DNA of 21,125 nucleotides from contig JAQCER010000001.1 of assembly GCA_027618625.1 (NCBI GenBank), positions 1 through 21,125 of the forward strand. Direction: 5' to 3'. Both the position numbers and the translations under genes were made by a program. Positions within the stretch are counted from its first letter, which is position 1; each line of letters starts with the position of its first letter. Positions 8,165 through 16,294 of this stretch are shown here, piece after piece. The notes under the pieces were generated by a model, which saw only the letters and a program-made list of their open reading frames with translations, searched no databases and had not been told where the DNA came from. The DNA is from Verrucomicrobiota bacterium (GTDB lineage Bacteria; Verrucomicrobiota; Verrucomicrobiia; Verrucomicrobiales; DEV007).

Positions 8165-8518
8165 CGATTCCCTCATCGCAGAGTTCGCTCAGGGCGGCGC
8201 AGAACGAGGTGGTGCGCATGGCGCAGAGTTTTAGTTACTCCTGCGAGTACCCGTTGTAATCCGGCCCCGCCAGTGCGACCAGTTTGCGGCGTTGACAATG
8301 GCCTGCCGAAGAGGAGGATGGAGGATGGAGGATGGGGGAAATTGTGGTTTTCATCGCATTCATGGCGTCGGATTTGGTTGGTTGGTCCTCTCCCTCATGG
8401 TGGAAACGAAACCAGGCGCGATCGCACAAAACGAGGCGCGATTTCCACTCCACGCTGCACCGCAGCGGTCACGGCAGACTTGCCAGCAGCCCGGCTCCGG
8501 CGCATCATCGCTGGCAAG
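8165..8518. other. Intergenic stretch with GAGGATG tandem repeat
   Basis: No gene is supported. The frame of the ceramidase-like gene is open back to 8273, but the extension lacks a signal sequence and runs through a low-complexity purine repeat. A short hairpin, TACTC (8236-8240) with GAGTA (8245-8249), lies after the preceding gene but has no T-run. The GAGGATG repeat is listed separately. Confidence 0.45.
8314..8334 (+). repeat. Three tandem GAGGATG units
   Basis: Three exact copies of the 7-mer GAGGATG follow each other (8314-8320, 8321-8327, 8328-8334) and run into a G-rich tract. Such short purine-rich tandem repeats commonly arise by slippage. They lie in non-coding DNA about 180 bp before the hydrolase start. 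Confidence 0.85.
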
Positions 8519-9916
8519 ATGAAATCCCTCCTTTTCCTCGCCATCGTTCTCGCCGCCTTCGGTCGGTCTTCCGCCGAGCCCCTGCGGGCCGGGGTCGCGG
8601 TTGTCGACATCACGCCCCCGGTTCCCTACCGGATGAGCGGCTACTTCTCCGAGCGACTGAGCACCGGAGTGAAGGATCCGCTGAAGGCGAAAGCGCTCGT
8701 CTTCCGCCAGGGCGATACCGGAGCCGCCCTCGTTTTCTGCGACCTCATCGGGATCTCGCCGGGGGTCTCGCACAAGGCGCGGGAGCAAGCGAGCGCGACG
8801 ACTGGCATTCCCGTAGCGCACATTGCCGTATCGGCGACCCACTCGCATACCGGCCCGCTCTATGCCGGCACCCTGCGCGACTACTTCCACGAGCGCGCCG
8901 CGGCCGAACACGGAACCGATCCCCACGAGCAAACCGACTACTCCGCGCGGCTCGCGGACGCGCTGGTGAAGGCGATCGTCAACGCGGACGCCGCGGCGGA
9001 CGAGGTCGCCATCACGGCGGGTTACGCGACCGAGGAGCGGCTCTCGTTCAACCGGCGCTTCCACATGAAGGATGGCGAGGTGCGCTTCAACCCCGGCCAG
9101 CAGAATCCGAACATCGTCCGCGCGGCCGGTCCGACCGATCCGAAGGTCGGCCTCATCCTACTCTCGAAGCCGGGCAAAAACTCCGCGCCGATGGCAGGCC
9201 TCGTTTCCTTCGCCCTCCATCTCGACACAACCGGCGGCACAGAGTATTCTGGCGACTACCCGCGCTTCCTCGAGGACACGCTGCGGAAGTCGCTCGGCCC
9301 GGACTTCGTTTCCCTCTTCGGCGCGGGCACCTGCGGAGACCTGAACCACATCGACGTCACCGTGAAGGAGCGCCGCAGCTGCGAGGAGATCGGGGCGATG
9401 CTTGGGGAAACCGTCGCCGCCGCGCTGCCCGGACTCGCGTCGGCGGGGAATGCTTCGCTGGCCGTCCGGCAGCGGATCGTCGAGGTGCCGCTCCAGGTTT
9501 ATTCGGACGAGGAGACTGCCGCGGCGCTGAAGAACATGGCGAAGATCGGCAAGGACAACCTCCCCTTTCTCGAGCAGGTGAAGGCCTGCACGATCCTGGA
9601 CGTGCGGGCGCGCGCCGCTGGGGGAGCGTCCCTACCGCTGGAGGTTCAGGTTTTCCGTCTCGGCCCGGAGCTGGCCGTCGTGACTCTGCCAGGTGAAGTC
9701 TTTGTCGAACTCGGCCTCGCCATCCGCGCCGCCTCGCCCTTCGAAACCACCCTCGTCATCGAACTCACCAACGACGCCCCCGGATATCTCCCCACAAAGA
9801 AGGCCTTCGCCGAAGGCGGCTACGAGACCGTCAATTCCCGCATCCAGCCCGGCGGCGCGGAGGCAATGGCGGAGGCCGCGATAGCGCTGTTGAGGGAACT
9901 GGCGGAAGAGCGGTGA
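8519..9916 (+). CDS. Exported neutral/alkaline ceramidase-like hydrolase
   Basis: A 465-residue secreted protein related to the N-terminal domain of neutral/alkaline non-lysosomal ceramidases, zinc amidases that cleave the N-acyl bond of ceramide. The ATG at 8519 gives a normal signal peptide (MKSLLFLAIVLAAFGRSSA, cleavage about 19/20). Family hallmarks are in order: VVDITPP (28-34), ATHSHTGP with candidate zinc ligands (106-113), FALHLD with His234, CGDLNHID (272-279), PGEVF (391-395) and NDAPGYLPT (418-425). The last two match the regions holding the glutamate and tyrosine of the zinc site. It lacks the extra C-terminal domain of full ceramidases. In PVC bacteria such proteins are often annotated only as 'ceramidase-domain' and the true substrate is unknown. 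It appears monocistronic. Confidence 0.85.
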   Translation: MKSLLFLAIVLAAFGRSSAEPLRAGVAVVDITPPVPYRMSGYFSERLSTGVKDPLKAKALVFRQGDTGAALVFCDLIGISPGVSHKAREQASATTGIPVAHIAVSATHSHTGPLYAGTLRDYFHERAAAEHGTDPHEQTDYSARLADALVKAIVNADAAADEVAITAGYATEERLSFNRRFHMKDGEVRFNPGQQNPNIVRAAGPTDPKVGLILLSKPGKNSAPMAGLVSFALHLDTTGGTEYSGDYPRFLEDTLRKSLGPDFVSLFGAGTCGDLNHIDVTVKERRSCEEIGAMLGETVAAALPGLASAGNASLAVRQRIVEVPLQVYSDEETAAALKNMAKIGKDNLPFLEQVKACTILDVRARAAGGASLPLEVQVFRLGPELAVVTLPGEVFVELGLAIRAASPFETTLVIELTNDAPGYLPTKKAFAEGGYETVNSRIQPGGAEAMAEAAIALLRELAEER

Positions 9917-10303
9917 AATCCCGCGCCCCAGAACGGTTCAGCCTGGCATACCCTCGTCCTTCCTTGACCGTAGGTGCCGTCGGCGAGTCGGCGTGGCCCT
10001 TCAGTTCATCGATTCGAGGCTGCTTGGGGTGCTTTGGGGGGATAATGTGGCTGACCTTTATCTCCCCACTTACCGCCGTGCCGCACTTCTAACGTTAGGC
10101 CAAGAAAAATGCGCATCCCTACCATCGCTACACTCACTCATAAAATACCTTGTGCTGGCGTGGGGTATGGGTTGGTGGTTTTCGCTGAGGGTCGAACGCC
10201 TGGGCGCTTTCGACCCTCGACGCACACGCGGTCGCAAGTTCGGCATGGAGGAGGTCGTCGGCGGCATTAGTCAATTCTGACGGTTCGGAATTACAAAAAA
10301 TAG
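9917..10303. other. Convergent intergenic region with two strong hairpins
   Basis: The hydrolase (plus) and the amidohydrolase (minus) both end here. No gene is supported. The first hairpin, 10036-10067, pairs GGGGGGATAA with TTATCTCCCC (ten pairs including one G-T) around a 12-nt loop. The second, 10187-10218, pairs GAGGGTCGAA (10187-10196) with TTCGACCCTC (10209-10218), ten perfect pairs around a 12-nt loop that can itself form a few pairs. Neither has a following T-run. They could still block or stabilise transcripts from both sides. Confidence 0.5.
10187..10218. repeat. Perfect 10-bp inverted repeat between convergent genes
   Basis: GAGGGTCGAA and TTCGACCCTC are exact reverse complements separated by 12 bases. 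The position between two convergent gene ends suggests a bidirectional transcript-end structure. With no T-tract on either strand, a classic rho-independent terminator is not supported. Confidence 0.6.
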
Positions 10304-11869
10304 TCAGCCTGAGAACGGCAGATGATGCACCTTGCATGGGTTCACCAGAAGAATGTCCCTCATCACCGTCACCGCCATGTCTTGATCCATGCTGGACGCG
10401 GGATCATCCACCAACTCGGCCAGAGCAGCAGCCACGGCCCAGCGCACGGAACGGTATTTGGCAGCCAGCATTTCGACAAAACGGGCGTCCGTGAAGCCGC
10501 TGGCAATCGCGCTGACCGGACCCATGCTGAGTTGGTCCACCATCATCGCCGCGATCTTGTGCTTCCGGAAAAAATGCCACCATGGGCCAACGGAGAGGTT
10601 CCCGACCTGCTTTGCCGCGTTGGCGAAATCCTCGTAGAGTTGCTGGTGCGCGACGATGTATTCGAAGTGAATGTTCGGGTAATTATTCCATACCGCATAC
10701 TCATCCTGCGGCATTCCTGCGGCGTAAATCGGGAAGCTCTGGATCTCGCGTGACTGATCCATGAAATACGTGACCCCGATCGCGATCTGGAGACAGGAGC
10801 CGTATTCCGCACCGCTGCGCCTCAGGTCCGCTCCGATTTCATCGAGCCCCTCCAGCATCCCCTCCGTGACCACTGCGGTAAGTTGCGGCATGTCTTCCGC
10901 GCGCACCGCTTCCTTCCGGAACCGGATGGCGTTGTTGACCGCGGCGGTGTCATAGGCACGGCCAAAGCGATACGTGATCGGATGAAACAGGTCGGTGTAA
11001 CGCACCCGGCTACCCGGGTTGTGGGTCGGGCTATAGAGGATCCGGAGGAGAAACTCCTTCACGCCATCCTTGATATCGCTGGCCTTCTGGAAGGTGCAAC
11101 CAAACATCCGCTCAAGGTTCAGCAGATACCGCTCCGCTTCATATTTGTGCCCGCCGGTGAACAGGCCGAAATCCGTCGCCCCTTCCGGCCACACAAGGTA
11201 ATTCGCGTCGAACATGAGGTAGGCCTCTGGATGGGTGGCATGTGCGAGGTTCACCCCGCCAACGCGGGCCTCGCGGGGATCGAGCGGGATGCGATCCCGG
11301 TTCTCAATGCTGGTGACATAACCGACGATATGGTTCTCCCTGAGGATCGTTTCGGCGAAGGCCGGGTCGTTGCGTCGTATCTTTACTGCTTCATAAACGG
11401 CGTCGTAGTTCCTCGGATCGAGCGGATCCAGCTCCGCCATTCCGGGGTAGAGGCGGAACATGAAACGGAGCCACTCGGCATACTCGCTGTAGCGGGCATC
11501 CTGCAGTTCATCGATCAGCAGGGCTCCCACTTTCCTCCGCTCCGTTTCGGAATTGCGGCCCGCAGCCCGAACGATCGCGTCCAATCGGCCGCGCCGCCCT
11601 TCCACCACTTCCGCGAACCACGAGTAGAAACAGCCGTGAGCCACGTCCATCATGGTGCGGCGCACCAGGCACCCCTGCCTGAGTCCCTCGCAGATGAGAT
11701 AATCGGGATAGGCATTCACCGACGACTGCGTGCCGGCGAGGTTCTCGGCAGCCATCGCGCTGTCGAATCCGGTCAGGTCGTCCTGCACATGGGTGTGCGA
11801 ATCTACGACGGGCATCCGGCACGCCTCCTCAAACAGTCTCTTAACGGTTTCTGGTTTGGCGCGGGTCAT
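10304..11869 (-). CDS. Amidohydrolase-superfamily protein, uronate-isomerase-like
   Basis: A 521-residue cytoplasmic protein with no signal peptide. Near the N-terminus, VVDSHTHV (22-28, His25 and His27) is the HxH metal motif that opens amidohydrolase barrels. The C-terminal part (NLSVGPWWHFFRKHKIAAMMVDQLSMGPVSAIASGFTDAR... AAKYRSVRWAVAAAL) resembles the closing region of uronate isomerase (UxaC), where a Trp-Trp segment, a Gly-rich loop and a T-D-S/A-R motif occur. Uronate isomerase interconverts glucuronate/fructuronate and galacturonate/tagaturonate. The sequence is clearly divergent from typical UxaC, and no uronate-pathway genes lie nearby, so another sugar-acid or hydrolase role is possible. 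The start at 11869 has no strong ribosome-binding site; an internal ATG at residue 19 is an alternative. Confidence 0.75.
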   Translation of the reverse strand: MTRAKPETVKRLFEEACRMPVVDSHTHVQDDLTGFDSAMAAENLAGTQSSVNAYPDYLICEGLRQGCLVRRTMMDVAHGCFYSWFAEVVEGRRGRLDAIVRAAGRNSETERRKVGALLIDELQDARYSEYAEWLRFMFRLYPGMAELDPLDPRNYDAVYEAVKIRRNDPAFAETILRENHIVGYVTSIENRDRIPLDPREARVGGVNLAHATHPEAYLMFDANYLVWPEGATDFGLFTGGHKYEAERYLLNLERMFGCTFQKASDIKDGVKEFLLRILYSPTHNPGSRVRYTDLFHPITYRFGRAYDTAAVNNAIRFRKEAVRAEDMPQLTAVVTEGMLEGLDEIGADLRRSGAEYGSCLQIAIGVTYFMDQSREIQSFPIYAAGMPQDEYAVWNNYPNIHFEYIVAHQQLYEDFANAAKQVGNLSVGPWWHFFRKHKIAAMMVDQLSMGPVSAIASGFTDARFVEMLAAKYRSVRWAVAAALAELVDDPASSMDQDMAVTVMRDILLVNPCKVHHLPFSG

Positions 11870-12231
11870 AGAACTGGGTTGGGTAGGGGTTTGCCGATAC
11901 TTTAATAAGAGGTCAGGCCCCCGCCAAGCCCATTCCGTTGCCGGGATCCCAGTTGTACCAGTTGTCGGCGGGCAGCGGGCAAATGGCGAAGGAGCCGTTG
12001 CCTTTCACGGAAGAATGGCGCGGCTCCTTTGGCTTTGGCTGCACCGACGATGCAGGGTGCGCATAGATCTCCCTCAACAAGGAGGCTGATGGCGGGAAGA
12101 CAGGCGATTCTGGCAAGGCTAATTAACGGTTGAGTCCGGTGAACGGGAGGCCGCCGCTGCCTAGGCGATCCGGAAAGAGCTTTTCTCCAGCCGGGTGTTG
12201 GGTATGGTGCATCGTACAAAAGAATTCTTTG
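11870..12231. other. Divergent intergenic region with possible gene remnant
   Basis: Lies between the minus-strand amidohydrolase and the plus-strand lipoprotein, so both promoters should be here, but no clear boxes were found. Both strands carry protein-like open stretches at about 11913-12116. The minus reading ends NWYNWDPGNGMGLAGA. The plus reading ends WRGSFGFGCTDDAGCA at a TAG (12065-12067). Neither has a recognisable family or start. The end of this stretch (12037-12068) resembles DNA on the far side of the lipoprotein gene (14431-14462), suggesting a remnant. Confidence 0.4.
12037..12068. repeat. Short imperfect repeat, copy 1
   Basis: This 32-base stretch matches 14431-14462 at 27 of 32 positions, without gaps, in the same orientation. 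The shared core includes GCACCGA and GCGCATAGAT. The two copies flank the CRTAC1-type gene. Similarity ends just past an aligned TAG codon on the plus strand. Confidence 0.5.
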
Positions 12232-14400
12232 ATGCGCATTCTCTCCGTTACAATACTGGGTATGGCTCTTTCGTTGGGTGCCTGTCAGCAGCGCCAATCA
12301 GTCGAACCTGAACCTGAGCCGGCTCCCTCGCAAGCTATCGCTGCTGAGTTCCAGGCCGTAGCCGACGCCCTCTTGAACAGCGACAATCCTTATCTCGGCA
12401 GGCAGCAGCTTGAAGCACACCGCACGAGTCTTGAGCAAGAACGATCTCCGAGTCCACTGCGGGTTAATCTGGGACTGCAGCTTTGCTGGACTCAGCTGCG
12501 CTTGGGCGATATTGATGCTGCAGCGCAGACCATCGAGGGGGCGTTTGCCGACGTGGCTGCGATCGGAGGCCTCCCGAGCGGCTCAATGCTCAAGCTAAGG
12601 GGACTCGTCTACCTGCGCGAAGCCGAGTATCGCAACTGTGTCGAACGCCATACCGCTCAGTGCTGTCTGTTCCCGCTCAGTGGAGGTGGGGTGCACGCGC
12701 TGAAACAACCTGCTGCTCTGGCACGCGATAGTTTCCTCGAAATGCTCAAACTGCAACCGAACGACATCGAGGCGCGATGGCTCTTGAACATTACCGGTAT
12801 GGCGATCGGTGGATACCCGGAGAACACTCCCGAAGAATTCCGGTTCCCAAAGGATGCATTGCAGGGCGCGCCCTGCGATCGCAGCTTCGTTGATGTCGCC
12901 GCGGCCAAGGGGGTCGCGACCTTCAACCTTTCTGGCGGCACCGCTGTGGAAGACTTCGACGGCGACGGCTTGCTGGACATCGTGACTTCAACCTATGATC
13001 CAAACGGTTCGCTCACGTTTTACCGACAGAGGGCAGATGGATCTTTCGAAGATCGTACGGAAATTGCGGATCTAAGGTCGCAGTTGGGTGGCCTGAACGT
13101 GCTCAGCGCCGACTACGACAACGACGGCGATTCCGACCTACTCGTTTTGCGGGGGGCTTGGCTCAAAGATCAGGGCCAGATTCGAAACTCTCTTCTCCGC
13201 AACGATGGCGACAAATTCACGGACGTCACGATGAGCGCAGGCCTGGCAAGCCCAGCACGGCCGACGCAGGCTGCTGCGTGGGCGGACTTCGACAATGATG
13301 GTCTCCTTGATCTCTATATCGGCAACGAGTCGCGGCTCGGCAGCCCAGGCGAAGGAGGTGACTATCCGTCTCAACTGTTTCGTTCCAACGGCGACGGAAC
13401 GTTCAGCGATATTGCGGAGCAAGCCGGCGTGACCAACGACCGGTATTGCAAAGGGGTTGCGGTGGGAGATATCGACAACGATGGCTTGCTGGATCTCTAT
13501 GTTTCGAATCAAGGCCCAAACAGGCTCTATCGCAATCTCGGTGCAATGAAGTTCCAGGACATCGCGCCGGACGGTGGTCTCACAGAACCCTCGAAGGGAA
13601 GCTTTGCCTGTTGGTTCTTTGACTACGACAATGATGGACACCTCGATCTATTCGTAGCTGCGTTTGAGTCAAGCAACGCTGACGTCGCCGCCGCGCATCT
13701 GGGGCTTCCACATCAGGGAACGCCCCCAAGCCTCTACCGCAACCGTGGCGATGGCACTTTTGAAGACGTTGCGGGTACGGTCGGGCTAGCCGGAGCCTGG
13801 ATGCCAATGGGAGCCAACTTTGGCGACATCGACAACGACGGATATCTGGACATCTACCTCACGACTGGTCGTCCCGATTTTGCCGCGCTGATGCCAAACG
13901 TGATGCTTCGCAATACTGGGGCCAACAAGTTTGAGGATGTCACCGTTGCCACCGGACTTGGCCATCTTCAGAAGGGCCATGGCGTCGCCTTTGCCGACAT
14001 CGATAGAGACGGTGATCAGGACATTTACCATCAGCTTGGCGGCTTCTATCCCGGTGATGCCTTCCACAACGCCCTGTTCGAAAACCGCCCGTCAGCGAGC
14101 ATAGAGAATGAGCCACCCAACCGTTTCCTCGTTCTGAAGCTGATCGGAACGACCTGCAACCGACAGGCGATCGGCGCCCGGGTGCGTGTCGTGATTGAAA
14201 CCCCCAACGGCCTGCGCGAAATCCACCGAGCGGCTGGGTTCGTCAGCAGTTTTGGTGGTTCGCCCAGTCGGCTCGAAATCGGGCTCAGCCGCGCAACTGC
14301 GATTCGGAAAGTGGAAATCGTGTGGCCGGGAACGAATGATATTACCGTGACCACCCCATCGCTCGATTCTTGTGTTACCGTGACCCAGGGTGAAAAATAA
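12232..14400 (+). CDS. CRTAC1-type FG-GAP/ASPIC-UnbV lipoprotein
   Basis: A 722-residue exported lipoprotein. The ATG at 12232 gives MRILSVTILGMALSLGAC with lipobox LGAC and Cys18; the upstream extension to 12130 is rejected. A helical, TPR-like section follows (about 30-210: PLRVNLGLQLCWTQLRLGDIDAAAQTIEGAF; RDSFLEMLKLQPNDIEARWLL). Then come about seven FG-GAP/VCBS repeats with calcium-loop motifs: DFDGDGLLD, DYDNDGDSD, DFDNDGLLD, DIDNDGLLD, DYDNDGHLD, DIDNDGYLD and DIDRDGDQD. These should form a beta-propeller. The C-terminus has the ASPIC/UnbV-type module (IGARVRVVIETPNGLREIHRAAGFVSSFGGSPSRLEIGL... VEIVWPG). These proteins are numerous in Verrucomicrobiota and Planctomycetota. Function is not established, but cell-surface binding is commonly assumed. 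The gene stands alone. Confidence 0.88.
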   Translation: MRILSVTILGMALSLGACQQRQSVEPEPEPAPSQAIAAEFQAVADALLNSDNPYLGRQQLEAHRTSLEQERSPSPLRVNLGLQLCWTQLRLGDIDAAAQTIEGAFADVAAIGGLPSGSMLKLRGLVYLREAEYRNCVERHTAQCCLFPLSGGGVHALKQPAALARDSFLEMLKLQPNDIEARWLLNITGMAIGGYPENTPEEFRFPKDALQGAPCDRSFVDVAAAKGVATFNLSGGTAVEDFDGDGLLDIVTSTYDPNGSLTFYRQRADGSFEDRTEIADLRSQLGGLNVLSADYDNDGDSDLLVLRGAWLKDQGQIRNSLLRNDGDKFTDVTMSAGLASPARPTQAAAWADFDNDGLLDLYIGNESRLGSPGEGGDYPSQLFRSNGDGTFSDIAEQAGVTNDRYCKGVAVGDIDNDGLLDLYVSNQGPNRLYRNLGAMKFQDIAPDGGLTEPSKGSFACWFFDYDNDGHLDLFVAAFESSNADVAAAHLGLPHQGTPPSLYRNRGDGTFEDVAGTVGLAGAWMPMGANFGDIDNDGYLDIYLTTGRPDFAALMPNVMLRNTGANKFEDVTVATGLGHLQKGHGVAFADIDRDGDQDIYHQLGGFYPGDAFHNALFENRPSASIENEPPNRFLVLKLIGTTCNRQAIGARVRVVIETPNGLREIHRAAGFVSSFGGSPSRLEIGLSRATAIRKVEIVWPGTNDITVTTPSLDSCVTVTQGEK

Positions 14401-14430
14401 AGCATCACGTGTCTGACAGTTCGCAACGTT

Positions 14431-14462
14431 GGTGGCACCGAGGATGCTGGGCGCGCATAGAT
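14431..14462. repeat. Short imperfect repeat, copy 2
   Basis: Matches 12037-12068 at 27 of 32 bases in the same orientation. Read on the minus strand, the copies give IYARPASSVPP here and IYAHPASSVQP at copy 1. Read on the plus strand, they give VGGTEDAGRA-stop and FGCTDDAGCA-stop. Either reading suggests homologous gene ends rather than a mobile-element terminus. Confidence 0.5.
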
Positions 14463-14498
14463 GAAAGCGACGTTTGCAGTGGTTGGTCGTTCCAGCTG

Positions 14499-14714
14499 GC
14501 GTTCGAAGCGCGTCTTCGCGATCAATCCATCCACCGCATCGTCATCGAGTGCCGCCACCATCGCCTTGCCAGGAGCGCAAAGATACCACGGCACACGTGG
14601 GCCGAGTTCGGCCATGAACTTGAACCGCTGGGTCGAGATATGTTGGTCCAGCACCACGCAGTCTCCGTCCTGCAGGCAGCTGAGGTGAGCCGTCTGACCC
14701 GTCTCATCTCCGTC
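14499..14714 (-). pseudogene. Remnant of an IclR-family regulator effector domain
   Basis: The minus-strand frame reads TGQTAHLSCLQDGDCVVLDQ, then MAELGPRVPWYLCAPGKAMVAALDDDAVDGLIAKTRFER. This matches the first part of the IclR effector domain, where ETGETxHL, a variable strand ending in VxLDQ/VxLDK, a GxRxPxxxxAxGKAxLA stretch and a final LxxxRFER/LPLER motif follow each other. The frame is closed by a stop at 14715-14717, so the winged-helix DNA-binding half is missing. After TRFER the family pattern is lost, so most of the ligand-binding half is also missing. Only about 70 of roughly 250 family residues remain. It is not expected to be functional. The nearby tandem 11-mer overlaps its truncated start. 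Confidence 0.65.
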
Positions 14715-14820
14715 TCATCTCGCAGAAACCATAGAGGCTTGCTGACAACTTCCCGGTTCGCCCCCCGCCATTGCCGCGCCGGAGGGTCACGGTCACGGCC
14801 TCAGAAGTGGATGCCGCGAT

Positions 14821-16251
14821 TCACGCGATCAGGTCCTTGATCACGGTGCCGCCGAACTGGCTGAGCTGTTTGAAGCGGCCAGCGTGGTAGAAGGTGAGCT
14901 TGTTGTCGTCGAGGCCGAGCAGGCGCAGGAGGGTGACGTGGAAGTCGCGGACGTGGGCTTTGCCCTCCACGACTTCCATGCCGAGTTCATCGGTGGCGCC
15001 GATGGTGTGCCCGGCGTTGCACCCGCCCCCGGCGAGCCAGATGGTCATGGCATTGGGGTTGTGGTCTCGCCCGTAGGCGATGCCGCCGCGCACACCGTTG
15101 TCCGGTGTCCGGCCAAACTCGCCGCACCAGACGATGAGCGTGCTCTCAAGGAGACCACTCTGCTTGAGGTCGGTGATGAGGGCGGCGATGGGTTGGTCCA
15201 CGCCGCGCACAAGGTTGCCATGGGCGCGCTCGATGTAGTCGTGGCTGTCCCAGGAGCCATTGTAGAGCTGCACGAAGCGCACGCCTTTCTCCACGAGCTT
15301 GCGGGCGAGCAGGCATTTGCGGCCAAAGGAGTCCGTGGCGTCATTGCCAATGCCGTAGAGTTCCTTGGTCTTGGCGTCTTCCTTGGAGAGATCGAGCGTC
15401 TCGGGCACCTGCATCTGCATGCGGAAGGCGAGTTCGTAGTTGTCCATACGCGCGGCGAGTTCGTCGTGGGCGGGATGCTGCGCGGCATGCGCGGTGTTGA
15501 GTTTGCCGAGAAGGTCGAGGTTCTTGCGCTGACGGCCCTCGCTCACGCCGGGCGGAGGCGTGAGGTCGAGAATGGGTGATCCTTTCGCGCGCAGCGGCGT
15601 GCCTTGGAAGCTGGCGGGCAGGTAGCCGTTGCTCCAGTTGGCGGCACCACCCTGCGGGTAGCTCACCTCGGGCAGCACGATGAAGCCGGGGAGGTCTTGA
15701 TTGACCGTGCCAAGCCCGTAGTTCACCCAGGAGCCGATGCCGGGATCGCCACCGAAGCGGTTGCCGCAGTTCATTTGATACATCGCGGTCGGGTGGTTCA
15801 CGCTGTCCACGGTGCAGCCGCGGAAGAAGCAGAGGTCGTCGGCGACCTTGGCAAGGTGCGACCAGTTTTCCGCCATGTCCGAGCCGCTCTGACCGTGTGT
15901 GGCGAACTTGAAGGAACTCTGCACGTAGTAGCGCTTGCCGCTTTCCATCTCGGACTTCTGTTTGCCCTCACGCACAAACTCCTTGAGGTGTATCTTCGCC
16001 AGCATGGGTTTCGGGTCGAAGGTGTCGATGTGTGAGGGTCCGCCTTCCATCATGAGGAAGATGACGTTCTTCGCCTTCGCCTCGGGGAAATGGCCTTGCT
16101 TGGGAGCGAGAGGATTATTTTTCGCCTCTTCGGCGAGTAGGGAACTGAAGGCGACACTGCCGAGTGAGGCCCCGAGGGAATATACAAAATCACGACGCGT
16201 GGGCGCGTGCAAAGCACGGGCACCGGCGCAGGGAAAGAAGGGCGATTTCAT
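14821..16251 (-). CDS. DUF1501-family protein (Tat-type signal)
   Basis: A 476-residue exported protein of the DUF1501 family, related to the alkaline phosphatase/sulfatase superfamily and very common in Planctomycetota and Verrucomicrobiota. The N-terminus has a twin-arginine motif (TRRDF, Arg19-Arg20) followed by a hydrophobic run, so Tat export is likely. Hallmarks are MEGGPSHIDTFDPKP (68-82), a central GIGSWVNYGLG segment, FVQLYNGSWDSH, the metal-site-like WCGEFGRTPD and GRDHNPNAMTIWLAGGG. Length and motifs are intact. In these phyla the gene usually sits directly next to a cytochrome c/DUF1549/DUF1553 gene. Here that partner is upstream on the same strand, but a divergently oriented TA module lies between them. 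Biochemical function is unknown. Confidence 0.88.
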   Translation of the reverse strand: MKSPFFPCAGARALHAPTRRDFVYSLGASLGSVAFSSLLAEEAKNNPLAPKQGHFPEAKAKNVIFLMMEGGPSHIDTFDPKPMLAKIHLKEFVREGKQKSEMESGKRYYVQSSFKFATHGQSGSDMAENWSHLAKVADDLCFFRGCTVDSVNHPTAMYQMNCGNRFGGDPGIGSWVNYGLGTVNQDLPGFIVLPEVSYPQGGAANWSNGYLPASFQGTPLRAKGSPILDLTPPPGVSEGRQRKNLDLLGKLNTAHAAQHPAHDELAARMDNYELAFRMQMQVPETLDLSKEDAKTKELYGIGNDATDSFGRKCLLARKLVEKGVRFVQLYNGSWDSHDYIERAHGNLVRGVDQPIAALITDLKQSGLLESTLIVWCGEFGRTPDNGVRGGIAYGRDHNPNAMTIWLAGGGCNAGHTIGATDELGMEVVEGKAHVRDFHVTLLRLLGLDDNKLTFYHAGRFKQLSQFGGTVIKDLIA

Positions 16252-16258
16252 AGCTCAG

Positions 16259-16294
16259 TTGACAAATTGGATGCGTTGTAACATTGTATTACTC
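16259..16294 (+). promoter_or_regulatory. Possible promoter/operator of the AbrB-Doc module
   Basis: An exact TTGACA (16259-16264) precedes the antitoxin start by 30 bp. No good -10 box lies at standard spacing: 17 bp downstream is CATTGT (16282-16287), a weak match that would give an almost leaderless transcript, while TAACAT (16279-16284) is closer to consensus but only 14 bp away. GTAA (16278-16281) and TTAC (16289-16292) form an inverted repeat with a 7-base spacer that could be an operator. The -35 lies only 7 bp from the DUF1501 start codon on the other strand. Confidence 0.35.

Larger units (their letters stand above)
14401..14820. other. Decayed region between lipoprotein and DUF1501 genes
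   Basis: No intact gene. It contains an ACGTGTCTGACA element (14407-14418), the second copy of the short repeat (14431-14462), an IclR-regulator remnant on the minus strand (14499-14714), and a tandem 11-mer CGTCTCATCTC (two copies, 14700-14721). The mix looks like eroded accessory DNA. Confidence 0.55.

Noticed and set aside
7983..8219. Minus-strand ORF starting MRTTSFCAALSELCDEG
   Set aside because: The N-terminus looks protein-like but most of it is antisense to the better-supported gene at 7784-8164; no family match.
8332..9696. 454-codon plus-strand ORF overlapping the ceramidase-like gene
   Set aside because: It is an Arg/Pro-rich out-of-frame reading of GC-rich coding DNA; the other frame has a signal peptide and all family motifs.
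10883..11905. 340-codon plus-strand ORF opposite the amidohydrolase
   Set aside because: Antisense shadow; the minus strand carries the HxH motif and a coherent family pattern along its full length.
11913..12116. Minus-strand 67-codon ORF as a real gene
   Set aside because: No ribosome-binding site or family; the opposite strand is equally protein-like, so it is reported only as a possible remnant.
14884..15579. 231-codon plus-strand ORF opposite the DUF1501 gene
   Set aside because: Val/Gly/Glu-rich antisense reading; the minus strand has full-length DUF1501 motifs.
15935..16294. N-terminal extension of the AbrB-type antitoxin frame
   Set aside because: It runs antisense through the DUF1501 N-terminus; the AbrB fold begins at the ATG at 16295.
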